DNA from: Phlebopus portentosus
Lineage: Eukaryota; Basidiomycota; Agaricomycetes; Boletales; Boletinellaceae
DNA length: 64,000 nucleotides
NCBI GenBank assembly: GCA_037892935.1
Contig: JAYXKI010000002.1
Location: 930,001 to 994,000, forward strand
Reading direction: 5' to 3'
The notes beneath the pieces were generated by a model. The model saw only the letters and a program-made list of their open reading frames with translations, ran no database searches and was not told the origin of the DNA. Positions 23,228 through 35,885 of this stretch are shown one piece after another; position 1 is the first letter of the stretch, and each line of letters starts with the position of its first letter. Both the position numbers and the translations under genes were made by a program.

Positions 23228-23732
23228 AAATAAACGGATTTTGAACATTTGAGTACGCCGCCGTGATCATGAACAGAACAGAACACTGAAACGCAGGGTG
23301 GCGTGAGTATTACTGTCCTGATAAGGATAATTGCCAAGAAAGTAACGAATATTTTGGGTCCGTATCCGAATTTAAGTACTTACTTCACTTTACAAGCGAG
23401 CAAGCATCTCTCGTCTCCTCGTCTCCTCCCTCCTTCTCTATCTCCTCGTCGCCGACTTCACCTCAATCGTAGCCATCGTCCGGAGTCTATCTGTTCGTTG
23501 CTAGTGTCTTTCTCTCTTTTCGTCCATTTTGTCTTTCTCTCTCTTCGAAATTCCACGTGCCGGCCCTTTTGTTGCCCCGAGTCTTTACGTCTACCATATA
23601 GTAATTGCACTTTACCTGTTACATATCCTTCGTTCTCTCTTTGATCTCCATCTCCATCCTTTCTTTCACCGGCTGCCGTCATCGTCCCTACCGCAACGTT
23701 TGTCGAATAGCTGAATAACGACGATCCTGGCG
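23228..23732. promoter_or_regulatory. Intergenic: CT-rich leader of the epimerase-like gene
   Basis: About 500 bp. From 23400 to 23700 the plus strand is strongly pyrimidine-rich (tctcgtctcctcgtctcctcc and similar), a usual sign of core promoter and transcription start in basidiomycetes. A CACGTG box lies at 23554-23559. No ORF of note. Confidence 0.5.
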
Positions 23733-25942
23733 ATGTCTGCTGAAAAGCCCAGCGCGATTATCTTTGGTGCGTGCTTCCTCATAATCTACATTATACGATG
23801 CATGAGTCTATCAATCGTCTTAACTACTCGGCTTTATACGCTGTCTCGTAGGTGGCCTCAACACCTGGTCGCGCAGATTTGCATGCCATCTCGTCCCGAA
23901 GGATGGCGAGCCTCTCGTCTCGGTGCGTTCTACCGTCTCTAATCGTCTCTATCGATTCGTTCCCGTACACTTACATTCAACCTGTCTTTATGCTCCGCTT
24001 TCCCTAACAGCACCTCCGCATTGTGGATAAATTCTCAGTATCCCCGCCTACGACGTACGGGTATTTCCTCCTTTGTCAAGTTCTGCCGTTCTTAACAGCG
24101 ACTTTTATTTTTGCAGATATCTCGGTTCGGATTTCAAAGAAATGCTACCAAACGAACTCGTAGAGTACAAGCAGGCCAATCTCACGATCCCAGGTGGGTA
24201 TTCCGTAACCCTGTGCATCAAACAAACAATCTTTTTTTCTTCTTCTGTCTCCGTCTCTGTATTCCGAGATGGGCGGTCGCTGACGATATATGTTTCGCCT
24301 TTTTATACTTTTACCTTCGCATATTCGACCCTTCCCCATCTCGCGCTCGAAATTAACGTTTCTGATGATATTTCGATCCATCGTTTCGCGTCGCATATAA
24401 TGTCCGTGCGTCTACAGCAACCGTGAGCAAAATGTTCGATCCGCCTGAGGGCCGTGCTCCCTATTCTTGGGTTTTCGACTTGTCCGGCGAGTTCAGACAT
24501 GATCGATCTGATGTGGTACGTTCCTCCCCACTTTTGTTCCTTTTTATGAATTTCTTTCGTAATACTAATAACGAGGCCTTCGTGCTCCTTTTCCCTTTTG
24601 TACTACGTCCCCGTTCGGGTAGATTCAAATCGGGCAGACGCTGAACGTTGCACGATTACTTGGCGAGGAGGCGGCGCGGCGCAACGTTAAAGCCTACGTC
24701 CGCGTCACGCAGTCGTTCTACGAGACTCCGGAGAAAGGTACCCACGATGAGAAGGAGAGCATCAAGCCTTCGGGCATCCGCGGCGTCTGGTGGCACGAGA
24801 CTTTGCGCGTGCTGGCGAACATCGAGAAGTACGCTGCTTTATTTGAACATGTAACACGCGGGACGTTGGTGTTCTCTAATGCTTCTCCTACTTCTCTCTT
24901 CTTCTTAGTTTGAATCTTGTTATCTTGCGGCCTGGTCTCGTATACGGCCCGTATGTTGAGTACGGTATCAGTAAGTTGCAGAGTTCGATATCATGCTTCC
25001 CGCTATTCATTGATGGTTGTCCTCAAGTACCTACTACTATGGCTGTGGGATCTGTTTATGGGTACCTGAAGAAACCCATGAAGGCATTGTAGGTTCCCGT
25101 TGCTTCTTTGTTCCTTCTGGCCCTGTACTAAACCATATAAAGATGGTCACCAGGTAAAAATCCCATGAACACGGTGCACGTCGACGATGTTGCAGCAGCC
25201 GCCATAGCTCTGGCAAAATGGATAGAGAAAGAGGGTCGAAAGCAGGCGGACATCGTCGCCGGAGAAGAAATTCCTCCGAACGATAAGAGCAAAGTCAAAG
25301 TGGCGGAAACGGAATCGCAAACTCTACCGGACTCGAGCAAGAAGCTCGTCGCTCCGGTATTCAATCTCGTAAGTTTACTGTCTCAAAATATGTTCTCGTA
25401 TTTGTATGAGGCACGACAACTTAGTCTTATTTCTCGCGAACCTAAAACTTGTTTTCCACAGGTGGATGAGTCAAATAGCACGCTCGCTTCGATTGGGACG
25501 GAGATTTGTGCGACCTTTGATACGACTTTTGGTTTTCATGATTTCTTCACGACGACTATGGCGAGGGTGCGTTCTTCCGTTTATTCGCCTATAGGAGTTG
25601 TTATAGTAACAAGGACCAACGTTTATTGGTTGGTTGTATGTACAGATCACGAAGCTCGCGGAACACGTCATCGAGGACATCAATGAAGAGCACGTTGGCG
25701 GGTGGACGGAGATGCTACAGGCTTCGGACCCGCCTATTAATGGCATGACGCCCGTCACCGCCTACATGGACGAATCGACCCTGCAAAAGATCTCCCTTGC
25801 GTTCAACTCGGACAAGATCAAGAACGTGGTGGGATACCAGCTGAAGCACCCGCAATTCAGCAAAGAGGAGCTCAAGGCTATTGTTGATCGTTGGAAGGAG
25901 GAAGGCAGCTGGCCACGCGTGGAGCCGAAAGCGTCAACGTGA
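23733..25942 (+). CDS. NAD-dependent epimerase/dehydratase-like protein (extended SDR)
   Basis: Start MSAEKPSAIIFG (ATG 23733) with the first intron splitting the nucleotide-binding loop, so the protein reads IIFGGLNTWSRRFACHLVP. Later exons give LNVARLLGEEAARRNVKAYVRV, WWHETLRVLANIE, LVILRPGLVYGPYVEYGI and MNTVHVDDVAAAAIALAKW, the order of an extended short-chain dehydrogenase: Rossmann core, then the RPGxVYGP turn and the VHVDDVA segment. The usual YxxxK active-site pair is not obvious; a Trp-His stands near its place, so catalysis is uncertain. The C-terminal third is a helical extension unique to this fungal group. At least nine introns. Substrate unknown; no signal peptide or membrane segment. 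Confidence 0.8.
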
Positions 25943-27035
25943 GACCTGTAAGAGACACCAGCAGCTGATTTGAAAGAAGAAAGAAGAGTCGGATATTCTT
26001 CTGGAGTTCTGGCGTTGTTTTTTCTTTTATTTCTTTTGAACGACGAGTGATCGAAATTTGTTATGTCGTGTCATACTTATCTGCATCAATATTTCTTTTC
26101 TTCTTTTTTTCTCGTTTCTTTTATTCCTGTTTCTGCTTCTTTGGTCTTCAATTTCCCTTTTTTCTTTTTTCGTTCGGTTCTCCCTTCTCAAAATCCCCTC
26201 TGTTCCTGCTTCGATCATCATAATGAACCAACGCTCTCATCATCAACCTCTTCATCTCTTATCCTTCATCTGTTCCTCACCTCTCACTCGTTTTTCTTTT
26301 AACGACTCGTTTCTGTCCTATAATTCTTCATTCCCGCATGCACGCACGCAGTCAACGTCCACTAAACCACCTACCGTCCTCTGCCTTCTCGATACTTGCC
26401 TTTCCGAAGGCATCTGATTTATCTTCTTCCTTACCCTGCCCAACCGTCCACCACGCTACGCTACATGATAGACCGTTGCTGCTGTTGTTGTTTCTCAAAC
26501 GACCCATGTCCTACATGGTGTATGTCATCGTCCACTTCGCCTGCCCTCGCTAATATCGCTGGGGATGACCATTTCTGCGTACGGGATTGAAAGAGGGCCG
26601 TTATCTCTTCTGTTTTCGCCTTCGTCGAATGATTGATTGATTGAGTTAGTTATGTATAATTACGCAGAGTTTAATGGAAGATTTTCGGGGACTGATTATG
26701 GTCTATGAATATGAAATAAATAACTTTCTTTCAGAAGGTGCTGGTATTATATAATATGTGAATGTACATTTCTTTCGTTCAGACCAGGTCGCTCCCGTAT
26801 CCGCGCAAATAGGATGCGACCGACTATCCCGCCTATCCGCCTACACAGGCGTTTGTAGCGCTCTTTACCATCACAGTTTGGCATCCGAGGCCCTCGGGAT
26901 TAATCGATCATCGATCGATTGATTCCTTTTGGTAATCGGGCGGCATCTCTGCCGCGATACTTAACTTAGCAGCGTGTTCGGGGATAAAATCATAAATATA
27001 TTTTCTTTTGCTTTTGACTTGCCGGGTGCGTTTGG
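25943..27035. other. Intergenic, T-rich on the plus strand
   Basis: About 1.1 kb holding the 3' UTR of the epimerase-like gene and the promoter of the cytochrome b561 gene. From 26085 to 26320 it is strongly T/C-rich on the plus strand. ORFs here are low-complexity translations of the pyrimidine tract. Nothing else seen. Confidence 0.5.
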
Positions 27036-28403
27036 ATGTCTCCGAATACGAACACGATCTCGTTGCGCAGGATGCACACCGCGCGATACTCCGACGATGC
27101 GGCGCGTGAGAGTGTCGATAGCGTAGAGATTTTCGACGTCGACTCGTCGGAGAAGGATGCTGGTGGGGGTAGTAGTGGGAGTAGCCTGAGGGTGCCACCA
27201 AGGCCGGTGACGCTGCGCTCTGCGAGGAGAGAGGAGAGGAGGTTCGACGGCGTTGCGAGGACTGTTGCTCTGGTGAGTAGAAGAGAATATTTACCATTTG
27301 TGTGTGTATATGAATTGCTTATAACGTTGAGTACCAGACGTTCTCAACTGTGCGTGCTTCCGTGTTCACCAATACACACATACACGGATGCTTTATGATC
27401 TAATCATGAATATTGCATGCCCTGCTCCTACATAGATTTCGACGGTATACACGACATATCTGATCGCTTCCAGCAATCCTCGTTCGCTTTCATGGTTCGC
27501 GTACCATCCACCTTTACAAATGGCTTCTTTGACTCTGTTCACTCTCGGTATGTCCAGCCTCCATTCCATCCCATCCTTCTTAACATTGGCATCAGCTCAC
27601 GCAAATAAATCTTTTAATGTGGCGTATAGGCATCCTATCCCTCCAACCAGCGTCCCAGCCCAAGGCGAAAGCCGCAGGGCTCGTGCGGCACCAACTCTGC
27701 ATGTTGCTCGCAGGCGCGCCACTCCTCGCAGCAGGGACGTGGGTCATCTATCACAGCAAGGAGGTCAAAGCGCGGCAACATTTCACCTCGTGGCACGGTG
27801 TACGTTTGCCGTTTCGCTATCGTGTCTTCCAGGCTCATCATAGATTCCTTCTCTCTTCTCTTTTCTTTCTCCTTGCTTTCTTTCTTGACGGCATAGACAA
27901 TCGGCATCATTGCCGTCGGCTGGCTCGCTATCCAGATGCTCGTCGGCTGCGCAAGCGTGTGGTTCGGCGGAGCTGCCTTTGGAGGCGGCATGAAGGCCAA
28001 GAACGTCTGGAAGTATCATAGGTCCGTCTATTTTCCACACTTGTTCTTCTTTCTCTTGCTTACGATTGTTACTTCCCACTGTTTTCCCCCTATTTTTCTT
28101 GCAGATTATCAGGATACCTTGTATATCCACTACTTTTATATGCAGCGCACCTCGGAGGGGCATGGTCAACATATACGAACGCCCACGCGAACCCCGTTAT
28201 GCGAATCATTGCCTTCTCCGTTGGCCCTATTATCACCGTTATAGCCGTCTTTAGCAGAATAAGGTACGAGAAAATTCAAATTCGTCAAAGTGTTGTTCTT
28301 TAACCGCTTCCTTTTCGTTCTAATTGCCGCGTTACACACCTTGTGTGTTCTTTCATGCCGGGTTATCATCACAATTAGACTAAGTAAGATGAAGATCTTC
28401 TAA
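27036..28403 (+). CDS. Cytochrome b561/ferric reductase-type membrane protein
   Basis: Six exons (27036-27272, 27436-27547, 27630-27799, 27897-28021, 28105-28263, 28379-28403) give 275 residues. A charged, Ser-rich cytosolic N-terminus of about 80 residues is followed by hydrophobic helices: ISTVYTTYLIAS, MASLTLFTLGILSL, LCMLLAGAPLLAAGTWVIYH, TIGIIAVGWLAIQMLVGCAS, YLVYPLLLYAAHLGGAW and RIIAFSVGPIITVIAVFS. Paired His residues near helix ends (VRHQLCM, FTSWHGT, WKYHRLSG, AAHLGG) fit the two heme b sites of the b561 fold, which carries electrons across a membrane from ascorbate or another donor. The last intron (28264-28378) is likely; reading on without it ends at 28301-28303 instead. Confidence 0.85.
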
Positions 28404-28684
28404 TCTCATTTTTACACGATTGCCTTCTACTCTAGAACACCATCTTACTCAACTTATTTTTATAACGCCATCTGCTATCACATCTACATATCTCATATAG
28501 TGCTTTCATTTCATCATCCGTCCTCTCTGGTTCACTGACTCAGAGTTTGTATCTATTCAATAATTTATTGGAATGGAATGGACTACTAACTACTAATACG
28601 TACTTGCGAGTAATGCAAAAATATTAATGCTGATCAAAGCGAGCGACAAGGATTGTACGCTAATGTGTGAGTAACAAGAAATCT

Positions 28685-31600
28685 CTATGCAGCTGGCTGG
28701 GAGCTAGACGCGATTTCGGGAGTTGTTGGCGGCGCAGGTTCAGATGCAGGTACGGGTGCAGCAGGTGGTGGTGGAGGCGGTGGCGACGGGATGACCTCAT
28801 CCAGAAATCCAGGGAGGAAACGTTCAATGCGCTCGCGTGTCGCTCGCCATACTTCCTTCTGCCGTTCGGTTCTCTTGTCCTCCGGAGCTGGAGGAACAAG
28901 AATATCCATAGCATTCATGACGAGAATCACGTTCTTCAGAGACTCGGGCACAGCCTCGTACTGCAGTTAGAAGTAACGTCAGTTATACATGCAAATTAGT
29001 TGAGCAAACATTGAGACGCACCAATTGATCATGTCTATCAGTATTCATCAGCCTATCCAATAAGTCAAGTATCTCGATCCACAGAGGTCTGATATCCTTT
29101 TCCTTCACTTCGTCATTCACCTCGAGTTGTATAAATACTTTACACAGCAAAACCGACGCGCGCAAACGCGTCTCCGACATCCCTCGCGGGTCGCGTCGTA
29201 CGACATGTGGCTGGAACAGGTTATCCAAAAGTGGTAAAACTACCTGATCAAAAACGGTTTCGGATAGATCCTTGATCCCTGGAAGGAGGACCTGTTGTCC
29301 TAGAAGGATACGCTGGAGGTGGATGAGCGCGGTGTGTCGGACTTCTCTTGAGGCATTTGTGGATTGCCGAGCTAGGGAGAATATAAGCGGGAGGGAGCAT
29401 TGTTTCCAGAGTTGGTCGACGGGAACGTGGTCGCTCTCAGAGAATCGAGGGATGAATCTCTTCATGTCGAAGAGAAGATCGACGGACTGCTTTCCGCGTT
29501 GAATGGCAAGCTCGCTAAAGTGTAGTTGATCAGTGTTCTTATAGTCTTAAACATGATAGTAGCTACTTACAAGAGTGGCGCTTCAGATTCTCTCCGCCTA
29601 TCCCGTTGGCCTGCATTCTCAGCAGCTGATCCGGCAGCAGATGCATACTCATCCAATAAGCTAACCAATCCCGGGAAGTTGTCAGACGAAACACATTGCT
29701 CTGGTTCATCCACAACGAGCGTCGTTAATAATTCGAACACGTGACGCGATGCAGCTGGCTGTCTCATCGAGGAGCGCATCAAAGCAAATACCAAGCCCCA
29801 TTCTGTTTGCGAACGTATGATATTCCGGTGCGACTTCACAAGCTCGATAACGCCTGCTATAATCTGCTCTCCGACGGAAGTCGCCACTGAAGCTGGCAGA
29901 CTTCCAATCAAGTCGAGAGAAACGTATAATTGATCCCGCAAGGATGGCTTTCAAGGCAGATTAGTATCACTCCAAGCAAAGAATATAGTGTACTCACTTT
30001 GTTCGCAATGACTAGTAACAAACGCCAGAGTCCTGCCACAGCACGCTCTATGAGGAGGATGCTGTAGCTAGACGCAGATGAGAGCAAAGACGATAAATGC
30101 TCGTAAGCTACTGGCCTGTGCAAAGACGGAAATTTTATAAAAAGAAAATCCGAGAGAAACGAACATCAACAATTACCATGTCTCCTCGATGTACTGTGGG
30201 GTCTTCGTGATAATGCTGACCATCATCTCAAGCAAGAATACGGAACCAGGATCATATGAAAGAGTCTGAGGTGGAGTAGCGTTCTTACGCGACGGGTTAG
30301 GCGAGTTGGGCGCGACGGTCTCATCTATTTCCTGCTTCAATCTCGCAACAGTGCGCTCATGTGCTAATGCTTCAAGTGCTTTGACTGCCCAGACCAGAGA
30401 CTCACTTCCGAGAGCACTGAATAGATTAAATATGTCAGTTATGTCAGTTATGTTGGAAACCAACAAGAAATCATCAGTACACGTACGGAACCTGGGCATA
30501 TAATTCTTCCAACCGACATGCAGTTAGGCAATCAATAGTGCAGAGTGTATTTTCAATCTCGGCATCTGTTGCTTCCGGTATCGTCTCCGTGCTCGAGTTG
30601 TAGGGTGTCAAAAGGTAAGAGGATAACGCAGACAGTAAGCCACCATCTCCTCGTCCTGCGGGACGCGGTGAAGGTACAATGGCATGCAACGGAATGGCTC
30701 CGATGAATTCCTCCATTTCGAAAATCGATGCCGGAAGTAACGAGTGAAGGAATAGGTTGGTGAAGATCTCGAAAATCTAAACTGATGGTTAAGTGTCTGT
30801 CAAATAGCACTATTCCATACTAACCTGTGTCCATCCTTCCCTGACTGCATTGCCATTGCCGTTAATGATGGTAAATAACACCACTGCTGCCAGTTGACCC
30901 TTGAAGTCGGTTCCGAATTTGATGGATAGGGTTGATACAGTGACGTCTTGACCTTCCACTTCGACCACGGGATAATGAGGGACTCGGGTCACCAAAGTAT
31001 CGGGTACAAGACTCGAGACCTGAGACAGAGAGACAACCACAAAGTCCAACACTTCAGGAAGTTTGAAATGGACCGCCAACGTAGCTAATTGTCTGAACCC
31101 AGTGATCGCACGTTGTACCGTGTAATCGTCGTCAAAAGTCGTAAATGCATACGCAATAGATGATATGACTGATTTCCAGACTGAATTGAACATAGTGTAG
31201 TCGAACACTGAAGATTTGCAAGTGTGTAATTTGCCTTCTCGGGGGATGAGTTGACTTGCGTTCGAATTGCAGATTGATCTCACCTGCTACTCGGGTTCGT
31301 GCTAGTAACTCCTTCCAAGCGTAGCCAAATCCCACCTGTCCGGTATGCTCTTCTGGCATGACAATTTCCTTTTTGCGTATCGAGTCATATACTGAACTCT
31401 GCACAATGGCCTCGCTAAGTTTACCAACAAGGTGCTGCGACAAAAAGACTTACGAGAAAATCGGTGGAAAAGTCGGATCCGTCGTTCTGGCCCCGCAGGT
31501 TCTTTTGGTAATCCTCCAAAGACATCCGTTTCTTGAAAGATAATAAGTATGCAGTCATAAAATTACTGGAAGTGTCCACTTACGCGGATTTGAGGATTGT

Positions 31601-34255
31601 GCAAGTCGGTGTTAAGCAGGATGATCGAATATGTAAGGATATAAACTGAATCTTGGGACTTGATTTCCGCTGGAATGAATCTCGAGTAAGAAATGGCAAT
31701 TAGAAGAAGCAGCTTCTGACAGACCAGGTCCTGTTGCGAAATAGACTTCTGCGAACGTCTCAGTGATACGCGAGATCTGTTGAGCTTCCCCCGGAAGCCT
31801 AAAGCTTTCAAGAAGCTCTCTCAGAGCATCCGCAACGGGTTTCTGTCAGGAGTTAGCTCTATTCTGCGAACCACAAGCCACGGAGAACAGTAACTCACAT
31901 CCTTGAAGTCAAAGAGCTTGATAAACGCCTTTAGAACGTCGAGGTTCTCTGGCTTGGATAAGAAATCGCCAACCAGCTTTTTGTCAAGGCGATTACAGCT
32001 CTTTAAGAATCTAGCTAGACTCTTCGGACGATCAACGGTATCAGACAAGTCCGCATATATCAGCTTGTTTTCTTCTAAGAAAGAGAGTCCGACCTTGGGC
32101 TTCGCATTGAAACGCGAAGCACCGGTCAAGACGAGCCGTTTACGAGACTTGGCGTCAAGAAGTTCATGCGGAGATGGGAGATCCTGCGGTAATATATCAA
32201 CGATATATTCCAATCAACTGTGAAATTTATCCGTACCGATGGCCATGACCCTTCACGCTAGAACAGTTACAACAAACGTGAGAAGTGTGTTTGCACTAGT
32301 TCTCAATGGAATAGACTTACGTTACTAGTTCTGTCACACATGTCCTTGATGAACTCTAGTTGTAGGTCAAGGCATAGAAGTTGAGAAGACTGCTGAGCCA
32401 GGTCTCGTGCTGTAGGCAGTCCATATACACACTGAAAGCATTATATAAGATACAGGAGAACCAGCAAGCTCGGTTATTACCTTCGTCAGGAAGTTCACCA
32501 GCTTCTCAAAGAGATCTTCGCAATTGACATCGCAGTCGTAATTCACAAAGAGATCGACCATGAAACCAGGGTATCGAGCAATTTGATTCAAGGTCTCTAG
32601 CATGAGCTCCTTCGTCTCACCCTTTGCTGGTGCAATTGCGGGCTTGGCTGGCCCTACGTTTTCTTCCTCGGATTCGCCAAGCAACTGAATGGGTGAATTT
32701 GATGCGCCATTGACTGGCGTGCCAGGTCGAGGAGATACGGTAAGTCCTTTCTGTTGCGCCATACTTACAATTTGAGCTCTGGTCGGAACAGATGGCGCTA
32801 GGCGATCGACTGAGAAAGACAGAAATAGTTCTTGTTGTAACTTCAGATGGGTGCGCATAGTCTCCAGCATCGACGAGATGACACGAAGGGACATATAAAG
32901 CACTTTTGAATTGTCTGAACGTGCGAGCTGAAATAGGTTCTTGCAGCCCTCGTCCTGGATAATGCCGATCAACGTAGGATAGTCTCCTATTCGGGAGCCA
33001 GCAACCTCGAACGCAGTGTTCAGAATGCGGAGCGAAGTAAGGCGCGTCGAGTCCGTGTGAGTACGGTCGTTTGGATCTGAGATCTTCACCAGAACACGAA
33101 GTAGCTCGACAATGGACGGTAATCCGTCTTACCAAGTTTATGAGCAAAATTCCAGATGCTCGTCAGCGCTTGTTCACTTACATTCACTTCTATGGGTCGG
33201 TGTTCGCGCAAGATCGCGAGCATCTTGACTATTTTCATGTGGTTCCAGTAGCTTTTCCTCTGGAAAATCGGCATTTACTTGCATTGGGGTCAACGGATCG
33301 CTTTGAAGCGGCGCAGGCGGCACATTCGAAGAGGGGTTTTGAGACGTCTGGACGTTCATCGTCAGTTCATTATCGGATGGACTTGCTTGCGAGCTCGCAA
33401 GCCTTTTCTCCTCTTCTTCAGGATCAAGCAAATACAGGCGTCCGAATATCTGGCGCACAATTGCATGCATAGTTGATTCAGCATACTTGCGAAGGACCTC
33501 TTTAGAGTCATACCACGTCAATGAAGAAATCCTAAATGAAAACCATGAACTTACCACTAAGCCTCATTTGGCAGCAGGTGGTCAAAACCGTCTCCAGCAT
33601 TTCGCATACTTCGATGTCACCGAGTCGCTTCCCTGACGGACCACACATGCACTGTTCGATCACCGCCATGATGCGATATAATACTACTTCGTCACTGGAT
33701 GCATCGCTCGCCTCAAATTTGCAGTTTGACACAGTACTGCTTAGCTCGGCGAGGACAGGCTCAAGGTCGGGAGCATCAGCGTGGATGAATCCTGACACGA
33801 AGAAAGTATGAATGGCAGCCAGAGCTGCAGAAGTAATAGGTCCCGTTGATAGTGGCGAGCGAATCAACGCAAAGAAGGGAGATAGGAGTGATGTGAGTGA
33901 GATAGCTTCGACATCTGAACATCGAATAGAATCATAAACTGATCATTAGTTGCTACAGCAGCGATGTAGACGTGTCCATACCCATAGCATCCCGGACATC
34001 CCTTTTCAGCTCAAGGAAACCTGCCATAAGCAAGACCTCTTGCCTTGCAGAGCTGCCTGACGCGTCGGAGCCCCCGCCAATGCGTCTGAGGCCCATACTC
34101 GCTGCAAGAGCGTCATCTCGAGAATACAGCGGTGTTTGAGCACCGGATGCCCAGCGCGAGTTCTTGCGCATGGCAGAGGTGACCGAGAGTATCTCAGAGC
34201 ATATTATATGCTTCTTTGACACGGAAAGTATTGTAGATGGTACATTTGCTGCCAT
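28685..34255 (-). CDS. ARF guanine-nucleotide exchange factor, GEA/GBF1 type (Sec7 domain)
   Basis: Start ATG at complement 34253-34255 (MAANVPSTILSVSKKHIICS), stop TAG at 28685-28687; about 1,500 residues in many exons. It loads GTP onto ARF1 at the cis-Golgi to start COPI coat assembly. The N-terminal DCB/HUS region contains RKNSRWASG and LTADGR-free helical repeats up to the Sec7 domain near 32.2-31.6 kb. In the Sec7 domain the catalytic glutamate lies in FRLPGEAQQI, followed by FAEVYFATG and the typical YSIILLNTDLHNPQI. Helical HDS domains follow, and the tail ends in a proline-rich stretch. The HIICSEILS start and this domain order favour the GBF1/Gea group over Sec7/BIG, which has a different N-terminus. 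Confidence 0.9.
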
Positions 34256-34472
34256 CCTCAGCAGAATCTCTCAAATTTGAGATGAGAACGGTCGGAGATG
34301 GCGAGAGGGTAAGATGGTCAAGTACGTGTCGAAGTCGCGATATCTAATGGTCCTTCCTTTCTGGACCAAGCGTACAGCCACTGCTCAAGAACACGTGTAA
34401 ATTACACGAAACTTCCGTTTATAACTGTATTTCGTAGAAAACAGAACACAAAAAGTATAGATACAAATGTCT
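34256..34472. promoter_or_regulatory. Short intergenic gap, GEA promoter
   Basis: Two tandem minus-strand genes are separated by about 217 bp, which must hold the GEA promoter and the proteasome gene's 3' UTR. It contains one CACGTG box at 34392-34397. Confidence 0.45.
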
Positions 34473-35735
34473 CTATGCGTCCGACGCTGATGCATCTCCG
34501 CCAGCTCGTGAGGCCATGGCTGCCTGTCCAGCAGCCGTAGCTGCCAACCTCGTACGCTTTCTTTCCGCCTCTGCAAGGAAATTCCGTCAGTAAAATGCCA
34601 ATCAATGTGACATGTTTAAATCGAGTTACCTGCTTCCTTTTCGTGTTCAATCTCCGCGACAATGCTCTCAATCTGTGCAAGGTCCAAGTTCTGATACAAA
34701 GAAGCATACTCAAAACATAACTGTCACAAAAGTCGTCTGTAATACACACCGTGACCTTTTCATATCCTTCCATGACACTTATTTCAATATTTTTGGCGCC
34801 AGTCTGGACAACCTCTAACAAACTCTTGACGGTGAGCTTAATTGTCTCTTCCCGGGACATATCGTCCTTATGATTCTTCTCCAGAAATTCCCGTACGGTT
34901 TTGGCTGAACGACCAATCGCGTTAGCCTGCAAAGCGGAGTTTCTCTCAATAAATCAGGCAGTCTTCATATCAACTCCACGTACCTTCCAAGCACTATAAA
35001 TCCCGCTTGGCTCTGTCATATAAAGTCGCGGCTTCGTGTCGTAGGGGTCAAAGCCGATAATCAGGGTGGAAATACCAAATGGCCGCACGCCTCCGGATTG
35101 CGTGTATCGCTAACAAACATCTGGATCATCGACAGTGCATTAAAGGAGGGGGCGGTCCATACCTGTTGGATACCCGCTATATGTCGAGTGATATATTCTA
35201 CTGTGACAGGGTCTTCTACAGTAAGACGATGACTTTGACACTGGACTCGCGCTTTGTCAATTAATATACGCCCATCGGCGGTCAGTCCTGGGGAAATCGC
35301 ATTGCTTCAACATCACCCTTAGAATGATCGAATATGCGACCGCACCGGCAAATCCTAAGCAAATATGGTCGTCAAGCATGACAACCTTACGGACGGTCCG
35401 AGGATCCTGCAGTTGTAGGACGGATTTCTTCTCAACTCCCAGTACTACAACATCCTTCCCGCGTACGCCCACCTATGAAAGGACTGATCAGAATCTAGTG
35501 ACCACACGATACACTTTCATTCGCACTCACCGCACATGTTCCCTTTCTGACAGCTTCGTTGGCATATTCAACCTATATGCACCATAAGAGCGCTAAAGCA
35601 TGAATACACGACACACACTTGCCTGGAACAAGTGCCCATCGGGCGAGAAAACGGTGAGAGCTTAAGGCACTTTTTAGTCTCAAACTCTTCGTAGTTATCT
35701 AGATGGAGCTCACCGCGGTCATATGAGCGGGACAT
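34473..35735 (-). CDS. 20S proteasome subunit alpha type-7 (alpha4)
   Basis: Start ATG at complement 35733-35735 (MSRSYDRG), stop TAG at 34473-34475, six or more introns. The spliced N-terminus reads [20 protein letters not shown], the alpha-subunit signature that gates the 20S pore. Later segments [73 protein letters not shown] and [18 protein letters not shown] match alpha4 (PSMA7 in animals, Pre6 in yeast) better than the other alpha subunits. The C-terminus is a charged KEAEAERKR tail as in alpha4. Alpha subunits are structural and not catalytic. It shares a 150-bp promoter with the C78 peptidase gene on the opposite strand, which also acts in the ubiquitin system. Confidence 0.93.
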
Positions 35736-35885
35736 GGCAGGAAAATGCAAGCAGAAATGAGTGCGCGATGAGGATGCATACGCGGAGGACGCGCGTTCTG
35801 AGTGGTCACGTGACACACGTGACCACAATGATGGCGCGTAACTCTAAACTCCTCAAGCTGAAGTTTGGAGCTACGGGCACAGCTC
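35736..35885. promoter_or_regulatory. Bidirectional promoter with a double E-box palindrome
   Basis: The 150 bp between the start codons of the proteasome alpha4 gene and the ZUP1-like gene contain a perfect inverted repeat with 11-bp arms: GTGGTCACGTG (35802-35812), spacer ACA, CACGTGACCAC (35816-35826). Each arm holds a CACGTG box. Being centred between two genes of the ubiquitin-proteasome system, it is a good candidate for a shared bHLH-type control site. Confidence 0.6.

Noticed and set aside
26058..26553. ORFs of 60-120 codons downstream of the epimerase-like gene
   Set aside because: They translate a T/C-rich tract into Phe/Ser/Leu-rich text and overlap in several frames; this is 3' UTR or promoter DNA.
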